A DNA stretch of 64,000 bases from Streptomyces flavotricini (GTDB lineage: Bacteria; Actinomycetota; Actinomycetes; Streptomycetales; Streptomycetaceae), in assembly GCF_020639365.1 (NCBI RefSeq), contig NZ_JAINUL010000001.1, positions 193,437-257,436 on the forward strand, read 5' to 3'. Each line of letters starts with the position of its first letter. The stretch's first letter is position 1. Shown one piece after another: positions 1 through 8,199 of the stretch. Position numbers and translations under genes: made by a program. The notes under the pieces are model-generated. The model had not been told where the DNA came from, did no database searches, and worked only from the letters and a program-made list of their open reading frames with translations.

Positions 1-272
1 CCACCGCTTCAGCGACCCCCGGCCGAGGCCTCCCGGCCTGCCGGACGACACCGGTCGTCGAGCCCACCACACGGAAGCCGACCGGCGAGGAACAGCCCCT
101 CCTCCGACCGGGGGCAGCGGGCGGGACGCCACGGCGCCCCGCCCCGCCGGCCACGCCCGCTCATGACTGGCCACCAGCCGGACCCCTGTCGGCGCAGGCG
201 CCTACTCCGACGAGATCTGAGAGGGCCCAACGGGCCCCGGAGCCCACTCCCGCACACGAAAGGACAGCGGTC

Positions 273-545
273 ATGGCCACACTGCGCGAACGCAAGAACT
301 ACCGCGGTCAGGTGCTCCGGGTCCTGTACGAAGCCGTCGAGGGCAACCGCCTCCTCGGCCTCACCGGAGCACAGCTGCGGCGCGACCTCCACGTACCGGA
401 ACAGGACCTGGCCGCCGCCTGCACCTACCTGGCCGGCGAAGGACTGATCACCGTCGACTGGGAACCCGGCAACACTCCCGCGATGGTCACACTCACTCAT
501 GAGGGAATCCGGCACATGGAGGCCGAGGAGGAAGGGACTGCCTAG
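273..545 (+). CDS. small winged-helix-like hypothetical protein
   Basis: This 90-residue basic protein has no recognised family name. Its N-terminal half is helical (RGQVLRVLYEAVEG, then LTGAQLRRDL). It is followed by AACTYLAGEGLITVDWEPG and a beta-like VTLTHEGIRHME segment, the usual layout of a small winged-helix DNA-binding fold. An AAGGA ribosome site lies 7 bases before the ATG. Its stop codon shares the four bases CTAG with the stop of the convergent GNAT-AAA gene. A DNA-binding role is inferred from the predicted fold only. Confidence 0.65.
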   Translation: MATLRERKNYRGQVLRVLYEAVEGNRLLGLTGAQLRRDLHVPEQDLAAACTYLAGEGLITVDWEPGNTPAMVTLTHEGIRHMEAEEEGTA

Positions 546-1810
546 ATGCGGGCGAACTCCGCGGTCTGGTGGGCGAATTCCTCAGCCATGGCAGCGCTGA
601 CCGTGGGCTTGGTCTCGCCGATGGTGCGCAGGTAGTCCTCGGTGGTGGGGCGGGCCCGGGCCCCGGTGTCGAAGGTGCGCTCGAACTGGACCTGGGAGAC
701 GGTGCGCGCCACATGGGCGATGTCGGCGGGGGTGAACCCCTCGCTGGCGGATGCCAGTTCCATGATGTCGGCCTCCGCTCCCGCTCGGGCCAGGTAGCTC
801 TCCCACAGCGCGGCTCTCGCGCGGTCGTCGGGCGGGCCGATCGGCAGCACGTAGTCGAAACGGCCGTGCCGCAGGAACGCGGGGTCGAGGGTGGTCACGT
901 CGTTGGTCGCGCAGACGAGCAGCCGCCCGTCCTGGCTCCGGAACCGGACGATCGCCTTGAGCAGTTCGTTGACGACACCGACCGCGGTCGCGCCCGCGCC
1001 GCTCCGGGTCCCCGCGATCTCCTCGACCTCGTCGATGAAGACCAGGACGTGATCGAGCCGGGCGATCTCGTCGAAACGCCGGTTCAGCCCGCTGGCCAGC
1101 CCGTACTCGGCTGCCAGCCGGGCGGGGAACAGTTCGAGGAACGGCCACCTCAGACGGCTGGCGATCGCGTGCGCGAACGTGCTCTTCCCCGTCCCGGGCG
1201 GGCCGAACAGCATCACCGCCCGCGGCAGCTCCACTCCGTGCTGGGCGGCCATTTCGGGATGGGCCAGCGGCAGGACGAGGCGCCGCTCGATGAGCTCCTT
1301 CTCCCGCTGCATGCCCGCCACCTTCTGCCACAGTCCCCCGGGCGGCAGCTCCGCTCCCAGCGACGCGAGCATGCTGACCGCCTGCGGGGTCACCCGCCCG
1401 CGCTTTTCGAAGAAGACCAGGCCCGGACGGGCGTCGAAGCCGCAGTTGTGCAGGGCGGTGGCGCCGGTCTCGCCGTCGGGCAGGACCGCGTGCACCGTTC
1501 GGACGCCGCCCGCGAACAGCCGGTGCTCCAGTGCCGTGATCAGGTCGCTGCCCAGCCCCCGGTGCCGCCAGGCGGGCGCCATGCAGATGCGCAGGATCCA
1601 TGACCGGTCGCCGTCCACCCTGCTCACCACGGCGCCGATCACCACCTCGTCAGCCGTGGCCACGACCGCCGGGTGGAGGGCCTGGAGGGCCGCCACGGCG
1701 TCCGAGAGCGGAAAGAGAGGTGATTCTCCCGTCGTGCCGCTCTCCGCGTCGACGCGGATCACCGCTTCGAGATCATCCGGGGTGTAGTCCCTGACACGCC
1801 AACCCGTCAT
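542..1810 (-). CDS. GNAT acetyltransferase-AAA ATPase fusion protein
   Basis: This is a 422-residue two-domain protein. Residues about 1-135 form a GNAT acetyltransferase domain with the acetyl-CoA loop [10 protein letters not shown]. Residues about 145-422 form a single AAA ATPase module: Walker [10 protein letters not shown], Walker [11 protein letters not shown], a sensor-1 region LLVCATNDV, and an arginine-finger region HGRFDYVLP. The ATG at 1810 is chosen because GGAG lies six bases upstream and the GNAT fold starts there. The same frame is open further upstream but opposes a kinase remnant. Substrates are unknown. The AAA part resembles membrane-protease or CbxX-like remodellers, so acetylation coupled to unfolding is a guess. 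Confidence 0.85.
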   Translation of the reverse strand: MTGWRVRDYTPDDLEAVIRVDAESGTTGESPLFPLSDAVAALQALHPAVVATADEVVIGAVVSRVDGDRSWILRICMAPAWRHRGLGSDLITALEHRLFAGGVRTVHAVLPDGETGATALHNCGFDARPGLVFFEKRGRVTPQAVSMLASLGAELPPGGLWQKVAGMQREKELIERRLVLPLAHPEMAAQHGVELPRAVMLFGPPGTGKSTFAHAIASRLRWPFLELFPARLAAEYGLASGLNRRFDEIARLDHVLVFIDEVEEIAGTRSGAGATAVGVVNELLKAIVRFRSQDGRLLVCATNDVTTLDPAFLRHGRFDYVLPIGPPDDRARAALWESYLARAGAEADIMELASASEGFTPADIAHVARTVSQVQFERTFDTGARARPTTEDYLRTIGETKPTVSAAMAEEFAHQTAEFARI

Positions 1811-1919
1811 GGTCAGCTCCGTGTGCTCGGCCGTACTCCCATCATCGGCCGATGTGAGCCGGGGCGCCCACGGAAGCCGTCTGGCGTGTCCGGTCGCCGG
1901 GGAGCAGCATGAAGGCCAC

Positions 1920-2492
1920 GCCGCCCGTACAGCCCGGAGGCCGGCCCGCCTCCGGGCCGAGGGCGGTATGGGGCGGGTGTGGCGCGGCCACGACACCACG
2001 CTGGACCGGCGGGTCGCGGTCGAAGAGGTCCTGCTGCCCGGGGGCATCGCGCCCGACGAGCGAGAACATATGCTCCGGCGTACCCTGCGCGAGGCCCAGG
2101 TGGCTGCCCAGCTCAACCACCCGGGCATCAGCACCGTCCGCGACGTGGTCGAGCACACGGGCGCCCCGTGGATCGTCATGGAGTTCGTCGCCGGCCGGTC
2201 CTTCGGCGCGCTGGTCGAACAGGACGGCAGGCTGCCGTGGGAACAGGTCGCGGCCATCGGCGCGGAGATGGCCGACGCGCTCGCGCAGGCCCATGCCGCC
2301 GGGGTCGTGCACCGGGACCTGAAACCCGACAACGTCCTCGTCCAGGGCCGCCCTACGATCATCACCGACTTCGGTATCGCCCGGGTCCTGGACGGCTCCG
2401 GCACGACGAGACTGACGCGCACGGGGATCATCGTGGCACCCCCCAGCACATGCCGCCCGAGCAGCTCGAAGGCGGGGACCCGCCGCGGGAAG
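1920..2492 (+). pseudogene. serine/threonine protein kinase remnant
   Basis: This is a fragment of a Hanks-type kinase. It keeps the glycine loop [12 protein letters not shown], the catalytic loop HRDLKPDN and the DFGIARV magnesium motif. The ATP-anchoring lysine is replaced by Glu (VAVEEV where VAVKEV is expected). The strand before the glycine loop is lost. Near 2430 the frame shifts: the APE-like segment (MPPEQLEGG) continues in another frame and then ends. The C-lobe and any transmembrane sensor region are absent. It lies head-to-head with the GNAT-AAA gene. The gene is almost certainly dead. Confidence 0.7.
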
Positions 2493-2562
2493 GTCTTGGA
2501 GCGGGTGTAGCGGTGGTGCTGCCAGAACGGAAAATATTACTGCCGCGACAGGCCCTCGCTGG

Positions 2563-3039
2563 TCAGGCGTGCTCGTCCGATGGCTGCCGGACAGGCTGGA
2601 CCGACCAGCTCGGCGGCTCGTCGTTGCCTGAGTCCTCGTCGCGCTCCGCGTCGGCGGCTGTCCCTTGGATCTTGCCCGGCGCATGGTGGACCGGCGCGTA
2701 CACGGCGTAGAGCTGCAGGGTCTCCTCACCGATGTTGGTGACGTTGTGCCAGGTGCCGGCGGGCACGAAGATCGCCCAGCCATCCTCGACCTCCTGGTCG
2801 AAGTCGAGTCGATCCTTCGTGCGGCCCATTTGTACGCGTCCCCGGCCCGCGTCGAGCCGTAGGAACTGGTCGGTCTCCGGGTGCGCCTCCAAGCCGATGT
2901 CCTCACCCACCGGGATCGACATGAGGGTCAGCTGAAGGTACTTCCCGGACCAGGCGACCGCGCGATAGTGCGTGTTCTCGAGCGTCGCCTTCTCGAGGTC
3001 GAAGCTTTGAGGTTCCGGCCCGACGTCCTTGATGGTCAC
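2563..3039 (-). CDS. cupin domain protein
   Basis: This 158-residue single-domain cupin has the metal-site strands IGLEAHPETDQFLRL (motif 1) and FVPAGTWHNVTNIGEE (motif 2), which supply His and Glu ligands. Small cupins of this type are often dioxygenases, isomerases or sugar-binding proteins, and nothing here decides between them. The GTG at 3039 is favoured because GAGAG lies just upstream and the cupin fold starts soon after. The frame stays open to 3096. The acidic C-terminal tail (DAERDEDSGNDEPP) is probably disordered. The nearest gene on the same strand is the unrelated GNAT-AAA gene. Confidence 0.75.
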   Translation of the reverse strand: MTIKDVGPEPQSFDLEKATLENTHYRAVAWSGKYLQLTLMSIPVGEDIGLEAHPETDQFLRLDAGRGRVQMGRTKDRLDFDQEVEDGWAIFVPAGTWHNVTNIGEETLQLYAVYAPVHHAPGKIQGTAADAERDEDSGNDEPPSWSVQPVRQPSDEHA

Positions 3040-3297
3040 ACTTCTCTCCCGGTCAACAAATGCGGTACGCGGTACACGACTGAGGTTTTGCACCAACCCA
3101 CGTCAACACTCTCAGAGCCCCGGGCTCTTCAGGCCGCAAACACGCGAGCCGCTCCCGGGTGTCATCCGCCGACCAACGGCGTTGACGCTCGCAGCCGCTC
3201 TTCCGGCCACCGAACCGTTCAGGAACGCCGACCCCAGCCCGCGCCCCACCGGGCGCCGCACAGGGGCGCGACCAGGGGGCCGGGTCGCAGAACATGC

Positions 3298-3319
3298 AAA
3301 TTGCAGAAGTCTGCAATTT
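3298..3319. promoter_or_regulatory. perfect 22-bp dyad, candidate ArsR operator
   Basis: The arms AAATTGCAGA and TCTGCAATTT are exact inverted repeats around AG. The core TTGCA-N6-TGCAA recurs before the second arsR (6799-6814) and the DUF6126 operon (8730-8745). It lies about 90 bases upstream of the arsR' start. ArsR proteins bind such imperfect 12-2-12 dyads, so regulation by one of the two ArsR homologues is inferred. Confidence 0.65.
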
Positions 3320-3406
3320 CATACATGCTGTGATTGCTGTGTTCGTGAGTAGCCGCGGGCGCAGCACCATGCGTCGCCCCGTCGGGGGTGAGAAGGGTGC
3401 GAGACC

Positions 3407-3637
3407 GTGCCGGTTCCGCTGTACCAGGCCAAGGCCGAGTTCTTCCGCATGCTCGGGCACCCGGTGCGGATAAGGGTGCTGGAGCTGCTGCAAGACGAGC
3501 CGATGCCGGTACGGGAACTGCTGGCCGCGATCGAGGTCGAGCCCTCCGCCCTGTCCCAGCAGCTCGCGGTCCTGCGTCGCTCGGGGCAGAGTGAGCTGCT
3601 GGAGGAGCTGCGCGAGTCCGGGGTCGCGGCGTCGTGA
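3407..3637 (+). CDS. internally deleted ArsR-type regulator (arsR')
   Basis: This is a 76-residue ArsR homologue. The first about 55 residues (VPLYQAKAEFFRMLGHPVRI through LSQQLAVLRRSG) match the intact paralogue at 6910-7245. They then jump straight to the C-terminal QSELLEELRESG. About 35 residues are missing, covering the beta-wing and the helix before the C-terminus, yet the frame is kept. The GTG at 3407 follows an AAGG. The stop overlaps the sulP start as GTGA. The DNA-recognition helix survives but the wing and part of the dimer interface are gone, so regulatory activity is doubtful. Its remaining job may be translational coupling to sulP. Confidence 0.75.
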   Translation: MPVPLYQAKAEFFRMLGHPVRIRVLELLQDEPMPVRELLAAIEVEPSALSQQLAVLRRSGQSELLEELRESGVAAS

Positions 3638-5367
3638 GCGTGAACAGTGTGCCGACGTCCGTGCTCGGCCGGATCCGCTCCGTCCTACCAGCCCGGGCCG
3701 ACTTCGCCGTCATGGTCCGCAGCCCGCGCCGGGATCTCCTGGCCGGGCTGACCGTGGCGATCGTCGCCCTTCCCCTCGCCCTGGGATTCGGGGTCTCCTC
3801 CGGCCTGGGAGCGGAGGCGGGGCTGGCCACCGCCGTGGTCGCGGGCGCGCTCGCCGCCGTCTTCGGCGGTTCGAACCTCCAAGTGTCCGGGCCGACCGGT
3901 GCGATGACCGTGGTGCTGGTGCCGATCGTCTCCCGGTACGGGCCCGGCGGCGTCCTCACCGTCGGGCTGATGGCGGGTGTCCTGCTGATCGCCCTCGCCC
4001 TGCTGCGGGCCGGGCAGTACATGCGGTACGTTCCCGCGCCGGTGGTGGAGGGCTTCACCCTGGGGATCGCCTGCGTGATCGGCCTCCAGCAGATACCGGG
4101 CGCCCTCGGCGTGGAAAAGCCCGAGGGGGAGAAGGTCCTGCTCGTGGCCTGGCGGGCGGTCGTGGAGTTCACTGCCTTCCCGAACTGGACGGCGATCGGC
4201 CTCTCCGTGGGTGTCGCCGCGGTGATGCTGGGCGGGGCGCGCTGGAAGCCGACCATCCCGTTCTCGATCGTCGCGGTGATCGCCGCGACGGTGGGCGCGC
4301 AGCTCTTCCACCTGGATGCGGCGGCCCCCATCGGCGCCCTGCCCTCCGGTCTCCCCGCACCGTCCCTGGCCTTCCTCGATGCCGCGGCGTTCGGGGCGCT
4401 GCTGGCGCCGGCGGTCGCGGTCGCGGCGCTCGCCGCCCTGGAGTCGCTGCTGTCGGCGACGGTGGCGGACGGGATGACGGTGGGGCAGCGGCACGACCCG
4501 GACAAGGAGCTGTTCGGGCAGGGCATCGCCAATCTCGCTGCCCCGCTGTTCGGCGGCGTGCCTGCCACCGCCGCCATCGCGCGGACGGCGGTCAACGTCC
4601 GTACGGGCGCCTCTTCCCGGTTGGCCGCGCTCACCCACGCCGCGGTACTCGCGGTGATCGTGTTCGCCGCCGCCCCCCTGGTCTCGAAGATCCCCCTCGC
4701 CGCGCTCGCGGGGGTGCTGCTGGCGACGGCGATCCGCATGGTGGAGGTCGGTTCGCTGCGCGCGATGGCGAAGGCGACCCGCTCGGACGCCGTCGTCCTC
4801 GTCCTGACCGCCGCCGCCACCCTGATCCTCGACCTGGTATACGCGGTGGTCATCGGCCTCGTCGTTGCCGGCGCCCTCGCTTTGAAGGCGGTGGCGGGGC
4901 AGGCCCGGATGGAGCAGGTCGACTTCCGGCCGGACCTGCCCGGCGAACACAGCGACGAGGAACACGCGCTGCTGGCCGAGCACATCGTCGCCTACCGCAT
5001 CGACGGCCCCCTCTTCTTCGCCGGCGCCCACCGCTTCCTCCTCGAACTCTCCAAGGTCGCCGACGTCAAGGTGGTGATCCTGCGCATGGCACGGGTGACC
5101 ACCCTGGACGCCACCGGCGCCCTCGTCCTGAAAGACGCCGTGGAGAAGCTGAACCGGCGCGGCATCGCCGTGATGACCTCCGGCATCCGGACCGGCCAGC
5201 GCCAGGCCCTGGACGCCGTCGGCGCCCTGGAGCTGCTGCGCTTGGAGGGCCGGGAGTACGCCACCACCCCGGAGGCGATCGCCGGGGCCCGCACGTACTT
5301 GGAGCATGCGGGCCTGCTGCCCCGTACGCCTCACCGACCGCACCGCATCCGGAAGGCCGCACGATGA
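3634..5367 (+). CDS. SulP family inorganic anion transporter
   Basis: This 577-residue SLC26/SulP membrane protein starts with about 25 basic residues and then about 10-12 hydrophobic segments (residues about 30-420). The SulP signatures LGFGVSSGLGAEAGL and VSGPTGAMTVVLVPI are present. A C-terminal cytoplasmic STAS domain (about 440-560) carries the LDATGALVLKD loop. The family moves sulfate, bicarbonate, chloride or dicarboxylates, and the substrate cannot be read from the sequence. It overlaps arsR' upstream (GTGA) and the PNPOx-like gene downstream (ATGA), so it belongs to a tightly coupled operon with an ArsR-type dyad at the head. Confidence 0.9.
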   Translation: MSVNSVPTSVLGRIRSVLPARADFAVMVRSPRRDLLAGLTVAIVALPLALGFGVSSGLGAEAGLATAVVAGALAAVFGGSNLQVSGPTGAMTVVLVPIVSRYGPGGVLTVGLMAGVLLIALALLRAGQYMRYVPAPVVEGFTLGIACVIGLQQIPGALGVEKPEGEKVLLVAWRAVVEFTAFPNWTAIGLSVGVAAVMLGGARWKPTIPFSIVAVIAATVGAQLFHLDAAAPIGALPSGLPAPSLAFLDAAAFGALLAPAVAVAALAALESLLSATVADGMTVGQRHDPDKELFGQGIANLAAPLFGGVPATAAIARTAVNVRTGASSRLAALTHAAVLAVIVFAAAPLVSKIPLAALAGVLLATAIRMVEVGSLRAMAKATRSDAVVLVLTAAATLILDLVYAVVIGLVVAGALALKAVAGQARMEQVDFRPDLPGEHSDEEHALLAEHIVAYRIDGPLFFAGAHRFLLELSKVADVKVVILRMARVTTLDATGALVLKDAVEKLNRRGIAVMTSGIRTGQRQALDAVGALELLRLEGREYATTPEAIAGARTYLEHAGLLPRTPHRPHRIRKAAR

Positions 5368-5786
5368 CCGTCCCCGCCGACCTCCGCATGATCGAGGTCT
5401 CCGGCACCGAGGCCCTGTGGCTCCTGGAGGGCTCCGCCCACGGCCGACTCGTCTACGTCCAGCGGGAGGTGGCCCTCGTCCGGCCCGCCGCACACGTGAT
5501 GGAGTACGGACGTCTCATCGTCCGGGCGCCCGTACAAGCCGCCGCCATCCCCGGCCGCTCCCTGCTGACCTACCAGACCGATGAGATCCACAGCCCGGCC
5601 GGGACCGGCTGGACGGCCAGCGCCCACGGCCCGGCCGACGTCATCGCCGACCCGGACGAGGCCGCCCACTACCGGCGCACCCTGCCCGGCTGGGCCCACG
5701 GCCCGCACGACACCCTGCTGCGCCTGCACCCGCAGTCCGTGTCCGGGTTCCGCCTCGCCCGTACGGTCTCGGGGGCGGGCCGGTGA
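5364..5786 (+). CDS. pyridoxamine 5'-phosphate oxidase-like flavin-fold protein
   Basis: This 140-residue split-barrel protein has the layout of the small actinobacterial PNPOx-like or nitroreductase-like family. An early helix (TEALWLLEGSAHGRLVYVQR) precedes the strands LVRPAAHVMEYGRLIVRAP and LLTYQTDEI. Such proteins bind FMN, F420 or haem and act as oxidoreductases or redox sensors. The ATG overlaps the sulP stop (ATGA) and the gene ends in a GTGA overlap with the ATPase-fold gene. This places it in the arsR'-sulP operon. The cofactor is not determinable. Confidence 0.75.
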   Translation: MTVPADLRMIEVSGTEALWLLEGSAHGRLVYVQREVALVRPAAHVMEYGRLIVRAPVQAAAIPGRSLLTYQTDEIHSPAGTGWTASAHGPADVIADPDEAAHYRRTLPGWAHGPHDTLLRLHPQSVSGFRLARTVSGAGR

Positions 5787-6208
5787 GCCTCCAGGCCGAG
5801 GAGATGCCCTACCGGCACGTGCTGGACCTGCCGGCCATGGGGGCCGCCGTCCGCATCGCCCGGGAGACCACCGAGCTGGTTCTCGTCGAGTGCGGGGTGG
5901 GCCTTCGGCATCCGAGTGTCGGGCCTGCGCTGCTGATGCTGGCCGAGCTGGTGACCAATGCCGTCCGCCACGCCGCAGTCCTGTCCCCGATCATCACGGT
6001 CACCTACGCACACGGGCCGGGGGCGTTCGCGTTCGCCGTCCACGACCGCCACCCCTACCAGCCGCCGCTGTTCGGTGCGCTGGCCGGCGCACCGGGCAGC
6101 GGTCTGGCCATGGTGGTCGCGATGACGATGGAGATCGGCGGCACCGCCGTCGTACGGGCGGATGCGGACGGGCGCGGCAAGGCCATCTGGATCACCCTTC
6201 CCCTGTGA
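5783..6208 (+). CDS. histidine-kinase-like ATPase (RsbW/anti-sigma type)
   Basis: This 141-residue stand-alone GHKL ATPase domain has the N-box LMLAELVTNAVRHA and a G2-box GSGLAMV. There is no histidine phospho-acceptor domain, as in RsbW/SpoIIAB-type switch kinases, which are abundant in Streptomyces. The GTG start overlaps the PNPOx-like gene. The next gene (6225) is a STAS protein, the usual phosphorylation partner of such a kinase, so the pair probably forms a partner-switching module. No sigma factor is adjacent. Confidence 0.85.
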   Translation: MSLQAEEMPYRHVLDLPAMGAAVRIARETTELVLVECGVGLRHPSVGPALLMLAELVTNAVRHAAVLSPIITVTYAHGPGAFAFAVHDRHPYQPPLFGALAGAPGSGLAMVVAMTMEIGGTAVVRADADGRGKAIWITLPL

Positions 6209-6224
6209 AGCCGAGGAGCTGACG

Positions 6225-6635
6225 ATGACGATCGAATGGCGCTACACGACCCGCCAGGACCTGGGCGTACTGTCCCTGGCCGGGTATCTCGGCGCGGACG
6301 GCACCGACCGGTTCACGGGCGCCATCGGCTGGGCGCTGGCCCGGGGCACCGGGCCGGTCATCCTGGATCTGACCGGCCTGCTGGGCTGGTCGGCCGGCGG
6401 GCAGATCGCCGTCGCCCAGGCCGCCCGGCGCCTCGCCGAGAACGGCCGCCGACTCGAGCTCGCCGCGATCCCCGCGGATGGTTCCCTCGTCCCGGACGCC
6501 GCCTGCCCGCCCGTACCCGTCCACTGCGACCTCGCCGCCGCTCTGGCCGCTCACGGCGCCCACGGCACGGTCAGGCAGTGGGCCACCGATGACTGGCCCA
6601 CCCCGCAGTCCCCCGAGGCACCCGCCCTCACCTGA
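6225..6635 (+). CDS. STAS-domain protein, anti-sigma-factor-antagonist-like
   Basis: This 136-residue STAS-fold protein has the strand-loop-helix VILDLTGLLGWSAGGQIAVA. The serine in GWSAGG occupies the place where SpoIIAA/RsbV antagonists are phosphorylated. The ATG at 6225 has GAGGAG eight bases upstream. It starts 16 bases after the HATPase gene and closes the sulP operon. Its likely role is to be phosphorylated by the neighbouring ATPase and to titrate it. A link to SulP activity is an inference from the shared operon. Confidence 0.8.
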   Translation: MTIEWRYTTRQDLGVLSLAGYLGADGTDRFTGAIGWALARGTGPVILDLTGLLGWSAGGQIAVAQAARRLAENGRRLELAAIPADGSLVPDAACPPVPVHCDLAAALAAHGAHGTVRQWATDDWPTPQSPEAPALT

Positions 6636-6753
6636 TCAGCACCGCCCTCCACGGCACGGCGACGAAGGACACCTGATCAAGCACCTGAAGGTCAAGGGCC
6701 TGGACCTGAAGACCGGGTTGCCCAAGAAGGCCTGACCGGCGAAGGGCCCGCCC
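6636..6753 (+). other. short unassigned coding remnant
   Basis: After the STAS stop a short open stretch ends at 6735 with the lysine-rich peptide HLKVKGLDLKTGLPKKA. It has no start codon or ribosome site of its own. It reads like the C-terminal tail of a lost gene, which I cannot identify. Confidence 0.25.
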
Positions 6754-6798
6754 GTGGGGTCCGAACGTCACGAAGGCCGCCCACCCGGTGCCCACGAG

Positions 6799-6814
6799 TT
6801 GCACGGATCTGCAA
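6799..6814. promoter_or_regulatory. TTGCA-N6-TGCAA dyad upstream of arsR
   Basis: TTGCA (6799-6803) and TGCAA (6810-6814) surround CGGATC. Arms and spacing match the cores at 3298-3319 and 8730-8745. The site lies about 95 bases before the intact arsR start, which fits autoregulation. Confidence 0.6.
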
Positions 6815-6909
6815 TTGTGGAGGTCACAAGGTGTGAAGAGGGGCGAACGGAAGCCCCGCGAAGGAACGGCTCGGTGGATGAGATGGGCAGTCACGACAGG
6901 GGTACCCAG

Positions 6910-7245
6910 GTGAGCACACCGCTGTACCAGCTGAAGGCGGAGTTCTTCAAAACGCTCGGGCACCCGGTCCGCATCCGCGTCCTGGAACTCCTCTCCGTAC
7001 GCGAGCACGCGGTAGCCGAGATGCTTCCCGAGGTCGGAGTGGAAGCCGCGAGCCTCTCCCAGCAGCTCGCCGTCCTGCGCAAAGCGAACCTGGTGGCCAC
7101 CCGCAGGGAGGGCTCCAACGTGCACTACAGCCTCACCCACCCCCAGATCGCCGAGCTCCTGCGGGTCGCCCGCGGGATCCTCTCCGGCGTCCTGGAGGAC
7201 CAGGCCGAACTCCTGGCCGACCTCAAGGCCAGCCGCCACACCTGA
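6910..7245 (+). CDS. ArsR/SmtB family transcriptional regulator
   Basis: This 111-residue protein has a complete winged helix: LYQLKAEFFKTLGHPVRIRV, the recognition helix region LSQQLAVLRKANLV, and the wing TRREGSNVHYSLTHPQIAEL. A C-terminal helix (RVARGILSGVLEDQAELLAD) likely makes the dimer. No CxC metal site is visible, so a non-metal signal such as redox or sulfur is possible. The GTG at 6910 is chosen because the paralogue at 3407 begins at the same residue and GGGG lies upstream. An ATG at 6883 would add nine residues. A matching dyad lies upstream. Confidence 0.85.
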   Translation: MSTPLYQLKAEFFKTLGHPVRIRVLELLSVREHAVAEMLPEVGVEAASLSQQLAVLRKANLVATRREGSNVHYSLTHPQIAELLRVARGILSGVLEDQAELLADLKASRHT

Positions 7246-7465
7246 ACGGTGCCCCACGCTGCCGGGCCCGCCGGGCCCGCACCCGCACCCCGCATACGGC
7301 GGCCGTCTGGACCCGATGCGCCGGGCGCGGGTGTCGGCTGATGGTGGGGATCTGCGGCACGTTCTGTGCGGGGCGGCCTTCGCAGGGCGCCGGGGGCTGC
7401 AGGCGGGGATGTGCCGGCAGGTGTGGTGAACTGACGATCATTCGTTAACCGCAGGAGGGGGAAAA

Positions 7466-7870
7466 ATGGCAGCGGACGAGGCAGCTCTGGAAGGCGTTTC
7501 CGCAGGCACCGCAGCAGGTGGTGCCGCGAAGACGGGCCGGGACGCGCGCCGGATCGAAGGATGGTCGATATCGTGGATGCTCCTGGCCATGGTGGTCTGG
7601 GGATGCTTCGCCTTCCTGATGCTGGCCGACTACGGCCCCGAGGTGCCGTCGTACCAGGGGTCCCGCAGTCTGTGCCGGGGCCCGTTCGTTGATCCGTCCC
7701 CCCAAGAACGGGTCTGCCGCAGCGACGAGTTGCGGCAGTGGCCTTCGCTCCTGGGCATCCTCGCGTTGGCGGCTGTGGCAACCGTCATCGCTGCGGCGAC
7801 CACGGTGTACGCCAAGGCCCTCGCCCGCCTGGATCACAGCGAAGGAACCCGCGCGAAACCGCAGGGGTGA
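7466..7870 (+). CDS. two-span membrane protein, hypothetical
   Basis: This is a 134-residue protein. A soluble alanine-rich N-terminus (1-33) precedes one hydrophobic segment (SWMLLAMVVWGCFAFLMLA). A loop with two cysteines (SLCRGPF and ERVCRSDE) follows, probably a disulfide outside the cell. A second span (SLLGILALAAVATVIAAATT) leads to a basic tail. A strong AGGAGGGGG site precedes the ATG. No family is recognised. It stands alone between the ArsR gene and the convergent DUF6126 operon. Confidence 0.75.
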   Translation: MAADEAALEGVSAGTAAGGAAKTGRDARRIEGWSISWMLLAMVVWGCFAFLMLADYGPEVPSYQGSRSLCRGPFVDPSPQERVCRSDELRQWPSLLGILALAAVATVIAAATTVYAKALARLDHSEGTRAKPQG

Positions 7871-8040
7871 GGACCGTCGACTCACCCTCGCCGTTGGTCG
7901 TCCGTGGCCACGACGCGCTCACCGCACGGCTGGCGGGCGGGTCCCGTGCTCTCGCGGGCGGGACCACCGAGCAGCGACGCGATGCCGGTGCCGGATCGGG
8001 CGGCTGCTCGTAAGCCCATGGCTCTCGCTGCGACGGGGAC

Positions 8041-8199
8041 TCACTTCTGGGCGTGCTGACCCAGGTAGAACAGCAGCCAGATGAACCCGGCGAACACATG
8101 CGTGCCGAAGATGTAGAAGAAGGCCCGCAGCGCGACGCCCTTCTGCTTCCACTTCTCCTGATCCGCCCCATTCTTCCTATCGGGCCGATTGTCGGTCAT
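8041..8199 (-). CDS. DUF6126 family small membrane protein
   Basis: This 52-residue protein is MTDNRPDRKNGADQEKWKQ followed by one hydrophobic span containing RAFFYIFGTHVFAGFIWLLF and a short tail. The charged N-terminus, the FFYxFGTHVFA motif and the single span match DUF6126 proteins of streptomycetes, whose function is unknown. Its ATG overlaps the stop of the gene before it (ATGA), making it the last of three coupled genes transcribed leftwards from the dyad at 8730-8745. Confidence 0.75.
   Translation of the reverse strand: MTDNRPDRKNGADQEKWKQKGVALRAFFYIFGTHVFAGFIWLLFYLGQHAQK

Noticed and set aside
9..515. 168-residue minus-strand open frame at the left edge
   Set aside because: It is antisense to the 90-residue gene with a good ribosome site, has no start signal, and its composition is arginine/glycine-rich as expected for a shadow frame.
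569..1603. 344-residue plus-strand open frame opposite the GNAT-AAA gene
   Set aside because: The opposite strand carries unmistakable Walker and acetyl-CoA motifs. This frame has none and is a GC-skew shadow.
1842..2906. 354-residue minus-strand frame across the kinase remnant and cupin
   Set aside because: It overlaps the real cupin frame and the kinase motifs on the other strand, with no motif of its own.
3685..5493. 602-residue minus-strand frame opposite sulP
   Set aside because: Composition is Gly/Arg/Asp repeats and it mirrors the SulP codons. SulP is certain.
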